Below, one piece after another: positions 18,661 to 28,336 of a DNA stretch of 64,000 nucleotides; positions within the stretch are counted from its first letter, which is position 1; every line of letters starts with the position of its first letter. This stretch comes from an uncultured Lachnospiraceae bacterium. GTDB lineage: Bacteria; Bacillota; Clostridia; Lachnospirales; Lachnospiraceae. The stretch is from positions 35,102 through 99,101 of the forward strand of contig OMZG01000005.1 in assembly GCA_900315505.1 (NCBI GenBank), in the 5' to 3' direction. Position numbers and translations under genes: made by a program. The notes below the pieces were generated by a model. It worked only from the letters and a program-made list of their open reading frames with translations. It was not told the origin of the DNA and did not search any database.

Positions 18661-21300
18661 CAGCTCTGCAAGTCTCTTCTTCACGTCTTCCATCATCTGC
18701 TCGTACCTGGCGAGCTTGTCCTTCTCTTCTGCGACCTTCGCTGCCGGTGCCTTGTCGAGGAACTTCTTATTCGAGAGCATTCCGCGTGAACGCTTGAGCT
18801 CACCCTCAAGACGCTTCTCCTCCTTCTCGAGACGCTCCCTTTCCTTGTCCATGTCCACAAGCTCATTGAGAGGCACGAAGCAGGTAGCATCTGCAATCAC
18901 GAATGATACACTCTTCTCATCGATTCCCTTATTATCAGCCTGTACAGTAACCTTCTCGGCTCCGCAGAGATTCTCATAGAGGTCTGCCTTCTCTGAGAAA
19001 ATATCACGCACTGACTTTTTCTTTGAGACAATGAAGACCGAAGCCTTCTTCGAATTCGGCACGTTCATATCCTTGCGGACTCCGCGCATGCCCTTGACTA
19101 TCTCCTTGGCTCTCGCATAGATATCCTCAGCCCTCTCATCATGAGCTGCCTTCACATATACCGGCCAGCCTGAGGTCATGATGGTCTCCTCCTCAGGATT
19201 CAGTGAGCAGAAGATCTCCTCTGTGATAAACGGCATGTACGGATGCAAGAGCTTCAGTGCGATCGAGAGCACATTCTTGAGTGTAAAAAGCGCTGCATTT
19301 GCGCTCTCAGGGTCCTCATCCTTCGCGTACATACGAGGCTTTACCATCTCTATGTACCAGTCGCAGAACTCGTCCCATATAAAGTCATATACCTTGCCAA
19401 CGGCTACTCCGAGCTCATACTTCTCCATATTGTCGGTTACATCCTTTACCAGGGTGTTGACTATGGAAATAATAGCCTTATCCTCTGTATGGAAGTCGCT
19501 CGCCTTCGGATCATGCAGGTCGAAGCCATCGAGATTCATCTGGATGAAACGTGATGCGTTCCATACCTTATTCGCGAAGTTTCTCGAATTCTCTACCCTG
19601 GACCAGTAGAATCTCATATCATTGCCCGGGGCATTGCCTGTCATTAGGGTAAGCCTCAGGGCATCTGCGCCGTACTTGTCGATGACATCGAGCGGATCGA
19701 TACCATTGCCAAGGGACTTGCTCATCTTGCGGCCCTTGTCATCACGCACAAGTCCGTGGATCAGCACATGATGGAACGGAACCTCACCTGTCTGCTCGAT
19801 AGCCGAGAATACCATTCTGATGACCCAAAAGAAGATGATATCATATCCTGTCACGAGGACATCTGTAGGATAGAAATACTTGAAGTCCTCAGTCTTCTCC
19901 GGCCAGCCGAGTGTCTCGAACGGCCAGAGTGCTGATGAGAACCAGGTATCAAGCGTATCCGGATCCTGTGTAAAATGCCTGCCACCGCACTTCGGGCATA
20001 CCTTCGGAGCTCCGCCCCTCTGGACTACCATCTCACCGCAGTCATCGCAGTAGTATGCAGGGATTCTGTGTCCCCACCAGAGCTGACGGGAGATACACCA
20101 GTCCTTGATGCCGGTGAGCCAGTGCTCATAGGTCTTGATATAATTGTCCGGGACGAACTTCACCTCGCCCTTCCTGCCTGCCTCAAGAGCGGCCTCGCCC
20201 ATCTCCTTCATGCGGACGAACCACTGTGGCTTCACCATCGGCTCTACTGTCGTATGGCATCTGTCGTGGGTTCCTACTGCATGGGTGTGAGGTACTACCT
20301 TCACCAGGAGACCGAGCTTATCGAGATCATCGACCATTGCCTTCCTGGCCTCGTAACGGTCCATGCCTGCGTACTTGCCGCACTTGTCATTCATGGTCCC
20401 GTCATCATTTAATATATTGATCTCTTCGAGATTGTGTCTCTTTCCTACCTCGAAGTCGTTCGGATCATGTGCCGGTGTGATCTTCACGCAGCCGGTTCCG
20501 AATTCCTTGTCTACGTATGAATCTGCGATGACCGGAATCTCCCTGTCTGTGAGAGGCAGGAGAAGGGTCTTTCCTACTATATCCTTATATCTCTCGTCAT
20601 CCGGATTCACGGCTACTGCTGTATCACCGAGAAGCGTCTCAGGACGGGTCGTAGCGATCTCTACGAATCTGCCCTTCTCGCCCTTTACTGGGTAATTGAT
20701 GTGCCAGAAGAATCCATCCTGATCCACATGCTCTACCTCTGCATCAGACAGTGATGTCTGGCAGTGAGGGCACCAGTTGATGATCCTTGAGCCCTTGTAG
20801 ATATAGCCCTTCTTGTACAGGCGTACAAATACTTCTTCTACTGCGGCTGAGCATCCTTCATCCATTGTGAATCTCTCACGCTCCCAGTCTGCCGAGCTGC
20901 CGAGCTTCTTCAGCTGGTTGATGATGGTACGGCCGTACTGCTCTCTCCATTTCCAGCAATAATCAAGGAATGCTTCCCTGCCGATCTCATTCTTGTCGAT
21001 ACCTTTTTCCTTGAGGGCATTGGTGACCTTGACCTCTGTAGCAATTGCTGCGTGGTCAGTTCCTGGCTGCCAGAGTGCCTCATATCCCTGCATCCTCTTG
21101 AAACGGATCAGGATATCCTGCATTGTATTATCGAGTGCATGCCCCATGTGCAGCTTTCCTGTGATATTTGGTGGCGGCATGACTATAGTAAACGGCTTCT
21201 TTCTCTTATCTACCTTTGCGTGGAAGCAGCCGTTTTCCTCCCATTTCTTGTACAGTCTGTCCTCGATCTCCTTTGGATCGTAAGTCTTCGCAAGCTTCAT
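18658..21300 (-). CDS. valS: Valyl-tRNA synthetase
   Basis: An 880-residue class I aminoacyl-tRNA synthetase that charges tRNA-Val. The HIGH motif appears as HMGH (51-54) inside PPPNITGKLHMGHALDN. The editing domain is present (TTRPETLLGDTAVAV), and the KMSKS motif lies in DKGRKMSKSLGNG near residue 525. A C-terminal coiled-coil arm typical of ValRS (LVDMDKERERLEKEEKRLEGEL) ends the protein. It starts 17 bases after the flavodiiron gene with AAGGAG upstream. No T-box leader is present in that gap, so any tRNA-dependent control must lie elsewhere. Confidence 0.97.
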   Translation of the reverse strand: MKLAKTYDPKEIEDRLYKKWEENGCFHAKVDKRKKPFTIVMPPPNITGKLHMGHALDNTMQDILIRFKRMQGYEALWQPGTDHAAIATEVKVTNALKEKGIDKNEIGREAFLDYCWKWREQYGRTIINQLKKLGSSADWERERFTMDEGCSAAVEEVFVRLYKKGYIYKGSRIINWCPHCQTSLSDAEVEHVDQDGFFWHINYPVKGEKGRFVEIATTRPETLLGDTAVAVNPDDERYKDIVGKTLLLPLTDREIPVIADSYVDKEFGTGCVKITPAHDPNDFEVGKRHNLEEINILNDDGTMNDKCGKYAGMDRYEARKAMVDDLDKLGLLVKVVPHTHAVGTHDRCHTTVEPMVKPQWFVRMKEMGEAALEAGRKGEVKFVPDNYIKTYEHWLTGIKDWCISRQLWWGHRIPAYYCDDCGEMVVQRGGAPKVCPKCGGRHFTQDPDTLDTWFSSALWPFETLGWPEKTEDFKYFYPTDVLVTGYDIIFFWVIRMVFSAIEQTGEVPFHHVLIHGLVRDDKGRKMSKSLGNGIDPLDVIDKYGADALRLTLMTGNAPGNDMRFYWSRVENSRNFANKVWNASRFIQMNLDGFDLHDPKASDFHTEDKAIISIVNTLVKDVTDNMEKYELGVAVGKVYDFIWDEFCDWYIEMVKPRMYAKDEDPESANAALFTLKNVLSIALKLLHPYMPFITEEIFCSLNPEEETIMTSGWPVYVKAAHDERAEDIYARAKEIVKGMRGVRKDMNVPNSKKASVFIVSKKKSVRDIFSEKADLYENLCGAEKVTVQADNKGIDEKSVSFVIADATCFVPLNELVDMDKERERLEKEEKRLEGELKRSRGMLSNKKFLDKAPAAKVAEEKDKLARYEQMMEDVKKRLAEL

Positions 21301-21317
21301 TACATAACTCCTTTGTA

Positions 21318-22709
21318 TCAGTCAACCTTCCTGAATGCACTCTTCGGCAGATGGCATACAGGGCAGGTCCAGTCATCAGGAACCTTCTCCCAAGGTGTGC
21401 CGGCAGGAACACCATTGTCCGGGTCTCCCTTTGCAGGATCATATACATATCCGCAAGGGCAGCGCCACTTACCACTGTCAGCGCCTGCTGCAGGTGCATC
21501 GTCCGAAGCGGCTGATGTGCCTTCAAGCAGTGCATCAGCTATGCCTGCTGCCTGAGCCAGATCATCATTCTCAGGATTCCATGAGCACCTGATCTCTGTA
21601 TCAGCAACGTCAAAGCCGGCGTCTGTCATCATCTGTCTGAGGACCTTATTTCCTTCGCCGCTCCATCCGTAGCATCCGAATACCGCAGCCTTCCTGCCCT
21701 TCATCAGCCTTAGCGACTTCAGGTAATATGTGAATGCTGCCACGCTGTCGAGCACTCCGTTCAGGATAGTCGGAGAGCCGATAGCCACTGCCTTCGAGCG
21801 GAATACCTCGTATGCTATATCATCCTTCGGAGTATGGTCTACATTGTAAACCTTCACGATGGTGTGAGGAGACTTCAGGGAAAGCTCATCGGCTATGGCA
21901 TGCGCGAGCTTCTCTGTGCCATGCCACATTGTGCCGTATATCACGGTGATCCTGTCCTCGGTAGGATCTGCGGCCCATTTTCCATAAGCCTCTACGATCT
22001 TCAGAGGGTCCTTGCGCCAGATAGCGCCGTGTGACGGGCAGATCATCTCGATAGGGAGATTCATTGCTGTGATCTCCTTTACCTTCTTCGTCACCATTGG
22101 TGCGAATGGAGATACGATATTCGCATAATATCTCTCTGCCTCATTCCAGAGTGTATCCTGGTCTGCGAGATCTGCGTACATCTCTCCTACTGCATAGTGC
22201 TGTCCGAATGCGTCCATTGAGAAAAGGATATTGTCTCCGGTCAGGAAGGTAGCCATTGAATCAGGCCAGTGAAGCATTGGCATCTCTACGAATACGAGCT
22301 TCTTGCCATTTCCTATATCGAGCTCATCGCCGGTCTTTACTACATGGAAATCCCAGCCGTGCTTTCCCCACTGTCCCTCGAGGGACTTCACTGCATTTGC
22401 TGTACAGTAGATAGGAAGATCCGGACGCTCTCTCATGAGTGCCGGAAGTGTACCTGAGTGATCGCACTCGCCGTGCTGGACTACGATCGCATCGACCTTT
22501 GCCAGGTTCACTTCCTTCTTCAGATTCTCCATATACTCGAACTGATGTTGAGCCCAGACCGTATCCATGAGGATGGTCTTCTCCTCCTCGATCAGATATG
22601 CATTCTGTGAGCTTCCATTGTGGATCGTGAAATCATCCCCGTGGAACTTCTGTAGGTCCCAGTCGAGATATCCTATCAATGAAACATTACCCTTGATATG
22701 CTTTCTCAT
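21318..22709 (-). CDS. Flavodiiron protein with C-terminal rubredoxin domain
   Basis: A 463-residue FprA-type protein. A metallo-beta-lactamase-like diiron domain carries His79, Glu81, Asp83 and His84 (HGECDHSG) plus further histidines near 146. A flavodoxin domain (about 255-390) binds FMN, and a rubredoxin domain occupies 408-463. Such proteins reduce O2 or NO in anaerobes, and the fused rubredoxin lets the chain accept electrons directly. The first rubredoxin knuckle reads CPCGY (one residue between cysteines) rather than the usual CxxCG; the second is CPVCH. The ATG at 22709 follows AGGAGG; the longer frame adds 16 unrelated residues. Confidence 0.93.
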   Translation of the reverse strand: MRKHIKGNVSLIGYLDWDLQKFHGDDFTIHNGSSQNAYLIEEEKTILMDTVWAQHQFEYMENLKKEVNLAKVDAIVVQHGECDHSGTLPALMRERPDLPIYCTANAVKSLEGQWGKHGWDFHVVKTGDELDIGNGKKLVFVEMPMLHWPDSMATFLTGDNILFSMDAFGQHYAVGEMYADLADQDTLWNEAERYYANIVSPFAPMVTKKVKEITAMNLPIEMICPSHGAIWRKDPLKIVEAYGKWAADPTEDRITVIYGTMWHGTEKLAHAIADELSLKSPHTIVKVYNVDHTPKDDIAYEVFRSKAVAIGSPTILNGVLDSVAAFTYYLKSLRLMKGRKAAVFGCYGWSGEGNKVLRQMMTDAGFDVADTEIRCSWNPENDDLAQAAGIADALLEGTSAASDDAPAAGADSGKWRCPCGYVYDPAKGDPDNGVPAGTPWEKVPDDWTCPVCHLPKSAFRKVD

Positions 22710-22785
22710 AATGTTTACCTCCTGCAAGATTGTACCATACATGTGCATGCTATGCACTTATAACATTGTTTTTATTGATGACCAT

Positions 22786-24093
22786 TCATATATGGAAGGT
22801 TACAGTAAACAGCGTGTATCCATTCTCGCTGCGTACAGCTATATTTCCGCCATGTCTGTCTACAATTGCCTTTGCTATCGCGAGACCGAGGCCGAAATGG
22901 CCCTCCTTGCGGTTCCTTGCCTTATCGACTCTGTAGAATCTCTCGAAAAGATGCTTCTGTGATTCAGGATCAATGGTCTCACCATGATTCCCTACTGTAA
23001 AATAGATATGCTTCGGTGATCTGTGAAGCTCCACATCTACTGCTGTACCTGAAGGCGCGTGGCCGATAGCATTCTCGATCAGCGTCTCTGCCATCCTGCT
23101 GATATCTATAGGATTCCCTGTAAATGAAATATCCGGCGTGATATCCTGCTCGATCGTGACGCCCTTATCGAATGCTGCCGCCTCGAATGGAAGGATCACA
23201 CCCTCGATATTCTCTGACAGGTCAAAGGTCTCCAGCTTCTCCTCTGACTCGCTGTCCTCTACGGATGCAAGCGTCAGGAGCTCCTGGATCAGGCGGTTCA
23301 TCTTCTTCGTCTCGCCCTTGATGTAGCCTAAGTACTTGTCATTATCCTTCGTGCTTCTCGCCATATCGATATTCACATCGACCACGGCAAGCGGCGTCTT
23401 CAGCTCATGCGAGGCATCTGCGACAAATGCGCGCTGGCGTCTCATATTTTCCTCGATAGGCTTCACGAGATATCTGGCCAGCATAACGCTAATGATGATC
23501 ACGGCTGCAACTGCGGCCGCGCCTACGATGCCTGACAGTGCAAACACTGGTATCAGGCGGTGTCTCACCATATTCGTATCGATAAAGGTGATCTGCGTGA
23601 CATCCTCCACATCCCTGATGGCATACAGATAGCGGGAATATTCGCCGCTGTCATTGCCGGTCTCCTTCATCTGGAGAGCGAGAGACGCGACATCGTCCCT
23701 GTCTGCATTGCCCTTCTGGACGTATGCTATGCCGTTATTATTATTCTCGACCCTGACCTCTCCTGCATCGCCCGAGGCCTCGTCAGTGATCGAATCATCA
23801 TCACTTGCACTCTCTGCATCATCTATGAAGACCGCATACGACGGCGACTCCGGAAATGCATCACTCTTCGCGCTCTGCGTTGTGGTGTCTCCGGCCTCCT
23901 TCATCCTGGTCTCCAGAATGCTGTCATAATACGAGTCATACGACGCATCCTCTGCACGGCGCAGCTGCTTGTCGAGATTCGATGAATTCTCATTGTACTG
24001 CGTCACCATTGCGAAGGCCAGAATGATAGCAACGATCGATACCATCGTCACCGACAGTATGAGTTCAATTCTGTGCTGTAGCTTTTTTATCAT
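22786..24093 (-). CDS. Sensor histidine kinase
   Basis: A 435-residue membrane kinase. Membrane segments lie at about 11-31 and 181-206, with an acidic extracytoplasmic sensor between them. The phosphoacceptor is His229 in DASHELKTPLAVV. The catalytic domain has an N box (ENAIGHAP), FERFYRVDKAR and a G2 loop (GHFGLGLAIAK). The usual DxG of the G1 box is NHG (TVGNHGETI), a variant also seen in VanS-like kinases. The start overlaps the response regulator gene by 29 bases. The signal sensed is unknown. Confidence 0.92.
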   Translation of the reverse strand: MIKKLQHRIELILSVTMVSIVAIILAFAMVTQYNENSSNLDKQLRRAEDASYDSYYDSILETRMKEAGDTTTQSAKSDAFPESPSYAVFIDDAESASDDDSITDEASGDAGEVRVENNNNGIAYVQKGNADRDDVASLALQMKETGNDSGEYSRYLYAIRDVEDVTQITFIDTNMVRHRLIPVFALSGIVGAAAVAAVIIISVMLARYLVKPIEENMRRQRAFVADASHELKTPLAVVDVNIDMARSTKDNDKYLGYIKGETKKMNRLIQELLTLASVEDSESEEKLETFDLSENIEGVILPFEAAAFDKGVTIEQDITPDISFTGNPIDISRMAETLIENAIGHAPSGTAVDVELHRSPKHIYFTVGNHGETIDPESQKHLFERFYRVDKARNRKEGHFGLGLAIAKAIVDRHGGNIAVRSENGYTLFTVTFHI

Positions 24094-24775
24094 CTGCTGC
24101 CTCTACGTCAAGCCTGTAGCCTACTCCGCGGACCGCGCGTATGCAGACATTGGTCTTCAGGAACTTCAGCTTCTTCCTGATGAAGGACACATAGACCTCT
24201 ACATTATTGTATTCGACATTGTCCTCGTGTCCCCAGATCCTCTCTGAGATCTGCTCCCTCGTAAGAGCCTTGCCCGGATTGTCCATGAAGTACTCGAGAA
24301 TCTTGAATTCCTTCCCCGCGAGTGAAATGGTCTGATTCGACTCTGTATTCCTGAGGGAGGAATTCTTCCTGTCGAGGCTTAAGTTCCCGACTGTCAGGAT
24401 ATTCTCCTCCTGCCCGTAATTCCTTCTGATCAGGGCGCGCAGTCTCGCGAGCAGCTCCTCCACCTCGAACGGCTTCGTCATGTAGTCATCTGCTCCGGCA
24501 TCAAGTCCCTTCAGCTTGTCCATGAGATCCGAGCGGGCTGTGAGCATGAGCACCGGCGTAGTGACTCCTGCCTTCCTCATCTCGTAGATGATCTCCGTGC
24601 CGTCCTTGCCTGGCAGCATACCGTCCATGATCACTATGTCATACGCTCCGGTCATGGCCTTGTCATGACCCGTGATCCCGTCCGATGCTATATCTACCTC
24701 ATATTTCTCCTGTGTGAGTCTGTCCCTCAGTGTATCGGCGAGAGCGAACTCATCTTCCACCATAAGTATCTTCAT
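24065..24775 (-). CDS. OmpR/PhoB-family response regulator
   Basis: A 236-residue regulator. The receiver domain (1-115) has the acidic pair in VEDE, the phosphorylation aspartate in IVIMDGMLPGKDG near residue 51 and the switch lysine in TKPFEVEELLARL. A winged-helix DNA-binding domain (about 130-225) includes LTREQISERIWG and VYVSFIRKKL. It is paired by overlap with the histidine kinase. The ATG at 24775 follows GGAGG; the longer frame adds six residues only. It is divergent from the nitrogenase-like gene at 24913 across 137 bases. Confidence 0.94.
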   Translation of the reverse strand: MKILMVEDEFALADTLRDRLTQEKYEVDIASDGITGHDKAMTGAYDIVIMDGMLPGKDGTEIIYEMRKAGVTTPVLMLTARSDLMDKLKGLDAGADDYMTKPFEVEELLARLRALIRRNYGQEENILTVGNLSLDRKNSSLRNTESNQTISLAGKEFKILEYFMDNPGKALTREQISERIWGHEDNVEYNNVEVYVSFIRKKLKFLKTNVCIRAVRGVGYRLDVEAADDKKATAQN

Positions 24776-24876
24776 ATATCCTCCAGAAATCATTCAAATT
24801 CTTTAAAAAATCACCTGTATATTTTAACACTGATTCCTTGAAAAATAAAGTCGCAGCGGCCTCAGCAACTTTTTTA

Positions 24877-24905
24877 TTGAAAAAAATTCTTCATCAGTTC
24901 ATAAT
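24877..24905 (+). promoter_or_regulatory. Promoter of the stand-alone nitrogenase-like gene
   Basis: TTGAAA (24877-24882), a 17-base spacer and CATAAT (24900-24905) form a good SigA promoter. The -10 box ends 7 bases before the ATG at 24913, so transcription would start at or next to the start codon. Confidence 0.6.
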
Positions 24906-24912
24906 AGGGTAT

Positions 24913-26112
24913 ATGGATTCAAGAAAGATTAAACATCAGACCTTTACTCATATCCCAGTGTATTCGGGAGACGTATCAGGGGCCGCTTCCGCCCTGTATG
25001 AATTCGGCGGCATGACAGTAATTCACGATCCGAGCGGCTGCAATTCCACCTACAACACACATGACGAGCTGCGCTGGTCGAAGCGTGAGAGTGCCATATA
25101 CATCTCCGGTCTGAGGGAGAGCGATGCGGTGAACGGCAATGACGACCGCCTGATAAATGACACGGTTTGGGCCGCTCTTTCTTTAGAAAAAAGGCCTGCA
25201 TTCATAGCCCTGTGCAATTCTCCCGTGCCTGATATCATCGGCACAGACTTCCATTCGATCGCGAAGATCATCGAGAAGAAGTCAGGCATCCCGACCTTCT
25301 ACATCAGGACGAATGCAATGCATGACTATACGCACGGTGCATCGAATGCCTTTTATAAAATAGCTGAGAAATTCCTCTCCCCGCACTCTGCTCCGACATC
25401 TCCGAAGCACATCCCCAGCGGAAGGATACGCGTGAGTCTCCTCGGACTTACGCCGTTTGAATATCCCTATGACTCACAGGTAGATGCCATTTATGATCTG
25501 CTTGAATCGAACGGATTTGAAATACATGCGAACTGGGGAAAAGGGACAGCAAAGCATCCTGTCTCATTTGATGATATACAGAAGGCTCCTGATGCCGATG
25601 TGAATCTGGTGCTGTCTTCTTCCGGAATGAAGGCCGCCGGCTTCCTCGAGGCAGCATACGGTATTCCGTACATTATCGGTGATCCACTCGTGCTAAAAAA
25701 TATTTCCGACTACATGTCACCTGCGAACGGTATCATAAGCAATCGTAATGTGTATATGCAGATCCTTGGCGAATCCCAGTGGAAAATAAGAAATGAAAAC
25801 TACCCACAGACCGCCTTCATCGGCGAGCCTGTGACTATGGGCTCCGAAGCAGCCGCTTACGCTCTGCAGCATCCCGACAGAAAAGTCCGTCTCATCTGCA
25901 CCACTGAGACCACAGAGCATCTGATCTCGCATGAAGTCATCTGTCCCCGCGGCGAAGCAGAAATAGCAGAATCCATTATGCAGATGTCAGAGATCCACGG
26001 CGACCCGCTCATGAAGCATGCGACCTCTGATGGTGTCCACGGCTTCGATCCCGCGAAGCAGACCTGGGTCGACGAACCGCATCTGGCAATGTCAGGACGG
26101 ATGTTCATCTGA
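24913..26112 (+). CDS. Nitrogenase component-1-like protein, beta-type module
   Basis: A 399-residue protein of the oxidoreductase/nitrogenase component-1 family. Cys43 in DPSGCNSTYNTHDE sits where NifK-type proteins have a cluster cysteine. LCNSPVPDIIGTD matches the next conserved block, but the cluster cysteine usual there is a proline. By eye it is a paralogue of the C-terminal half of the fusion protein at 42562-45057: both have PVPxxIGTD and end near H(L/F)A(M/L)SGR. No NifH or partner gene adjoins it. I chose ATG 24913; an earlier TTG at 24838 would place non-family residues upstream of the core. The reaction is unknown. Confidence 0.8.
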   Translation: MDSRKIKHQTFTHIPVYSGDVSGAASALYEFGGMTVIHDPSGCNSTYNTHDELRWSKRESAIYISGLRESDAVNGNDDRLINDTVWAALSLEKRPAFIALCNSPVPDIIGTDFHSIAKIIEKKSGIPTFYIRTNAMHDYTHGASNAFYKIAEKFLSPHSAPTSPKHIPSGRIRVSLLGLTPFEYPYDSQVDAIYDLLESNGFEIHANWGKGTAKHPVSFDDIQKAPDADVNLVLSSSGMKAAGFLEAAYGIPYIIGDPLVLKNISDYMSPANGIISNRNVYMQILGESQWKIRNENYPQTAFIGEPVTMGSEAAAYALQHPDRKVRLICTTETTEHLISHEVICPRGEAEIAESIMQMSEIHGDPLMKHATSDGVHGFDPAKQTWVDEPHLAMSGRMFI

Positions 26113-26145
26113 GATGAAAAAGGGGACGGGTCCCTTTTTCATCTT
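26113..26145. repeat. Dispersed palindrome copy 4
   Basis: Forward-orientation copy immediately after the TGA of the stand-alone nitrogenase-like gene and before the convergent rlmI stop. It can terminate both genes. Confidence 0.85.
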
Positions 26146-26153
26146 TTCAGGAA

Positions 26154-27446
26154 TCACTTATCAGAAACCACCTGGAAAATAATAAACTTCAGATAATAGC
26201 TGGAATCAAGTCCCCAGAGTATCGGATGATCAGGCGCCTGAGTACGGAATTCCACCTGGCGCAGCCGCTTGTGTGCAGAGGTTGCTGCCTGGGCTATCAC
26301 CTTTCTGAAAAGCTCCTCGGTCATGAAATGCGAGCAGGAGCAGGTGGCCAGATATCCGCCATCCTTCACGAGCATCATGCCCTCACGGTTGATCTCACGA
26401 TAGCCCTTCTCAGCCTGCTTCACGGTATTCTTCGACTTCGTAAATGCAGGCGGGTCCAGGATCACGAGATCGAACTGTCTGCCTTCTTTTCTCATCTGTG
26501 GCAGAGCATCAAGCACATCTGCCACCTCGAAGCGTGCTACATCAGAGAGCTCATTAAGCCTCGCATTCTCCATCGCCTGCTGCACGGCAAGCTCCGATAT
26601 ATCAAGTCCCAGAACAGACGTGGCACCGCCCCTTGCGGCATTGAGCGCGAAGGTTCCCATGTGTGTAAAGCAGTCGAGAACCGTCTTATTCTCTGCGAGC
26701 CTCTGAATCTCCAGACGGTTGTATTTCTGATCGAGGAAAAAGCCGGTCTTCTGACCATTTTCCACATCGACCATATACCTCACACCATTCTCAACGATCT
26801 GCGTGACCGGATTATCCAGGCGGTCAGGATACTCTGATGACGGATTCCATTCCCTCTCCATATCATTGAACGGCTCATCGATAAAGCCGGTCTTTTCAGT
26901 ATAGAGCCATCCTTTGAAGGGCTTCATGCCCTCCTTTTTCCTCACAGATGCATCGCTTCTCTCATAGATGCCGCGGATATGATATCCCCTGTTCGTCAGT
27001 TCATCAAGAAGCAGACGAAGGATCATGGGCTTCAGCCTGTCAATACCCAGCGCAAGTGATTCCACAACCAGCAGGTCATTATACTTATCCACGACCATTC
27101 CCGGAAAGAAATCTGCCTCAGAAAAGATCAGCCTGCATGCATTCATATCAACCACATCCTCGCGGTAATCAAGTGCAGCCACAACCCTCTCCCAGAAGAA
27201 TTCCTCGTCCGGCTTCTCTGTCCTGTGGCGGCAGAGCATCCTGACACGGATCTTCGATACAGAATTATAGAATCCCCATCCCATGAAAAAATCATCGAAG
27301 TCATGGACCTCTACCATCTCTCCGTCCATGATATCATCCGACGTCCCGCTGATCTCATTATCAAATATCCAGGCTCCGCCGCTCTTCAGCAGGCGGCCTT
27401 CGCCCTTTTTTATCTTTACATATTTCTCTGACATACTGCTTACCAT
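26154..27446 (-). CDS. rlmI: Class I rRNA methyltransferase, RlmI-like
   Basis: A 430-residue protein with an N-terminal PUA domain (VKIKKGEGRLLKSGGAWIFDNEI), a central RlmI-specific region and a C-terminal Rossmann methyltransferase. SAM-binding motif I is DCFTHMGTFALNAARGGA, and the catalytic block VILDPPAFTKSKN is followed by CSCSH carrying a candidate cysteine. The family methylates C5 of cytosine 1962 in 23S rRNA. The start may instead be the second ATG (27434), four codons later; neither has a strong ribosome binding site. An extended -10 box (TGTTATAAT) lies about 27 bases upstream. Confidence 0.9.
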   Translation of the reverse strand: MVSSMSEKYVKIKKGEGRLLKSGGAWIFDNEISGTSDDIMDGEMVEVHDFDDFFMGWGFYNSVSKIRVRMLCRHRTEKPDEEFFWERVVAALDYREDVVDMNACRLIFSEADFFPGMVVDKYNDLLVVESLALGIDRLKPMILRLLLDELTNRGYHIRGIYERSDASVRKKEGMKPFKGWLYTEKTGFIDEPFNDMEREWNPSSEYPDRLDNPVTQIVENGVRYMVDVENGQKTGFFLDQKYNRLEIQRLAENKTVLDCFTHMGTFALNAARGGATSVLGLDISELAVQQAMENARLNELSDVARFEVADVLDALPQMRKEGRQFDLVILDPPAFTKSKNTVKQAEKGYREINREGMMLVKDGGYLATCSCSHFMTEELFRKVIAQAATSAHKRLRQVEFRTQAPDHPILWGLDSSYYLKFIIFQVVSDK

Positions 27447-27529
27447 CTGCTCTATATCTAAATCACCCTCGCATTATAACATTGATCCGTCTTTTTTCAA
27501 AGGTTCGCAGATGATATTATTGTCATTTT

Positions 27530-28099
27530 TCAGGAGTTCAGACCGTTGAGTCCTGTCATCAGAAGCTTCGCCGTATTGTCAGCCAGCTCTTCGAGACTCA
27601 CCCTGTCATTTGCCGGCCTGTTCCTCCATCTTCTGAAAATGCCGGAAGCCGCATTTGCCATGAATGACGGCACGATATCCACATAATCCTCATTCATGCA
27701 CAGACCGCTGAAGAAATCCAGTGAAAAATAATGAGCAGCAAATCCAGCTGAAAACGTCTCGAATTCACTGTCGAAAAACAGCTTCTCCTTCACCGGATCA
27801 TCAGTATTCATATACCGGTAAAAAAGCGCTACCCCCCCCCGCAAATCCGCTGGTACCAAGGCTTTCAGGCCTTCCTGCAGCTCTCCCAGCATATCCTCTC
27901 CTATCGCTTCAAGCACATTGTCGATTGAAGCGAAATGGCTGTAGAAAGTCTGCCTGTTGATCATGGCTTCCTTGTCAAGCTCATCCACCCTGATCTGCCT
28001 GTATGGCTTCTGCATAATAAGCGTCACCAGTGCCTGCTTCACAGCCTTCACTGTCTTCTGCACCCTCAGATCCGAGGAATTATTTCTGATAACTGACAT
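27530..28099 (-). CDS. TetR-family transcriptional regulator
   Basis: A 189-residue regulator. An N-terminal helix-turn-helix (about 20-55: QIRVDELDKEAMINRQTFYSHFASIDNVL) is followed by a variable helical ligand domain. TetR proteins usually repress a nearby or divergent gene; the neighbours here do not suggest a target. The coding strand carries nine consecutive G residues (27832-27840) at codons for Arg-Gly-Gly-Val, a tract prone to slippage. The ATG follows AAGGAG, and a TATAAT box lies upstream in TTATAATAG. Confidence 0.88.
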   Translation of the reverse strand: MSVIRNNSSDLRVQKTVKAVKQALVTLIMQKPYRQIRVDELDKEAMINRQTFYSHFASIDNVLEAIGEDMLGELQEGLKALVPADLRGGVALFYRYMNTDDPVKEKLFFDSEFETFSAGFAAHYFSLDFFSGLCMNEDYVDIVPSFMANAASGIFRRWRNRPANDRVSLEELADNTAKLLMTGLNGLNS

Positions 28100-28183
28100 A
28101 TCTGTCTCCTTGTTGTGTATGGTATTCTGTAATTAGCTATTATAACAGATTTGATTTTCTCCGGTGGAAATTTTCATCAAAAA

Positions 28184-28217
28184 GGCTCCGGGATGCTGGG
28201 AGGAGCATCCCGGAGCC
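28184..28217 (-). terminator. Intrinsic terminator of the BIG2 surface-protein gene
   Basis: A perfect 14-base stem (GGCTCCGGGATGCT and its complement) with a six-base loop is followed on the minus strand by TTTTTGATG. It lies about 120 bases past the stop codon, so the message has an unusually long 3' tail, which also holds a 9-base stem (CTCAGAGAA/TTCTCTGAG). Confidence 0.88.
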
Positions 28218-28336
28218 GGGTTGTCAATTGTATGACTCAGAGAAAAGTTCAGGGTTCTCTGAGAAAGAAAGTTCCGGCCGCTGGAGCAGTCATCGCTTTC
28301 ATGTCAAATTTGTTGATTTTTTTGAAGGATTGGGTA

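Noticed and set aside
21301..21317. T-box leader for valS
   Set aside because: Only 17 bases separate valS from the upstream gene and they hold just the ribosome site.
24838..24912. TTG start at 24838 for the nitrogenase-like gene
   Set aside because: The added residues do not look like the family, no ribosome site precedes TTG, and a promoter lies between it and ATG 24913.
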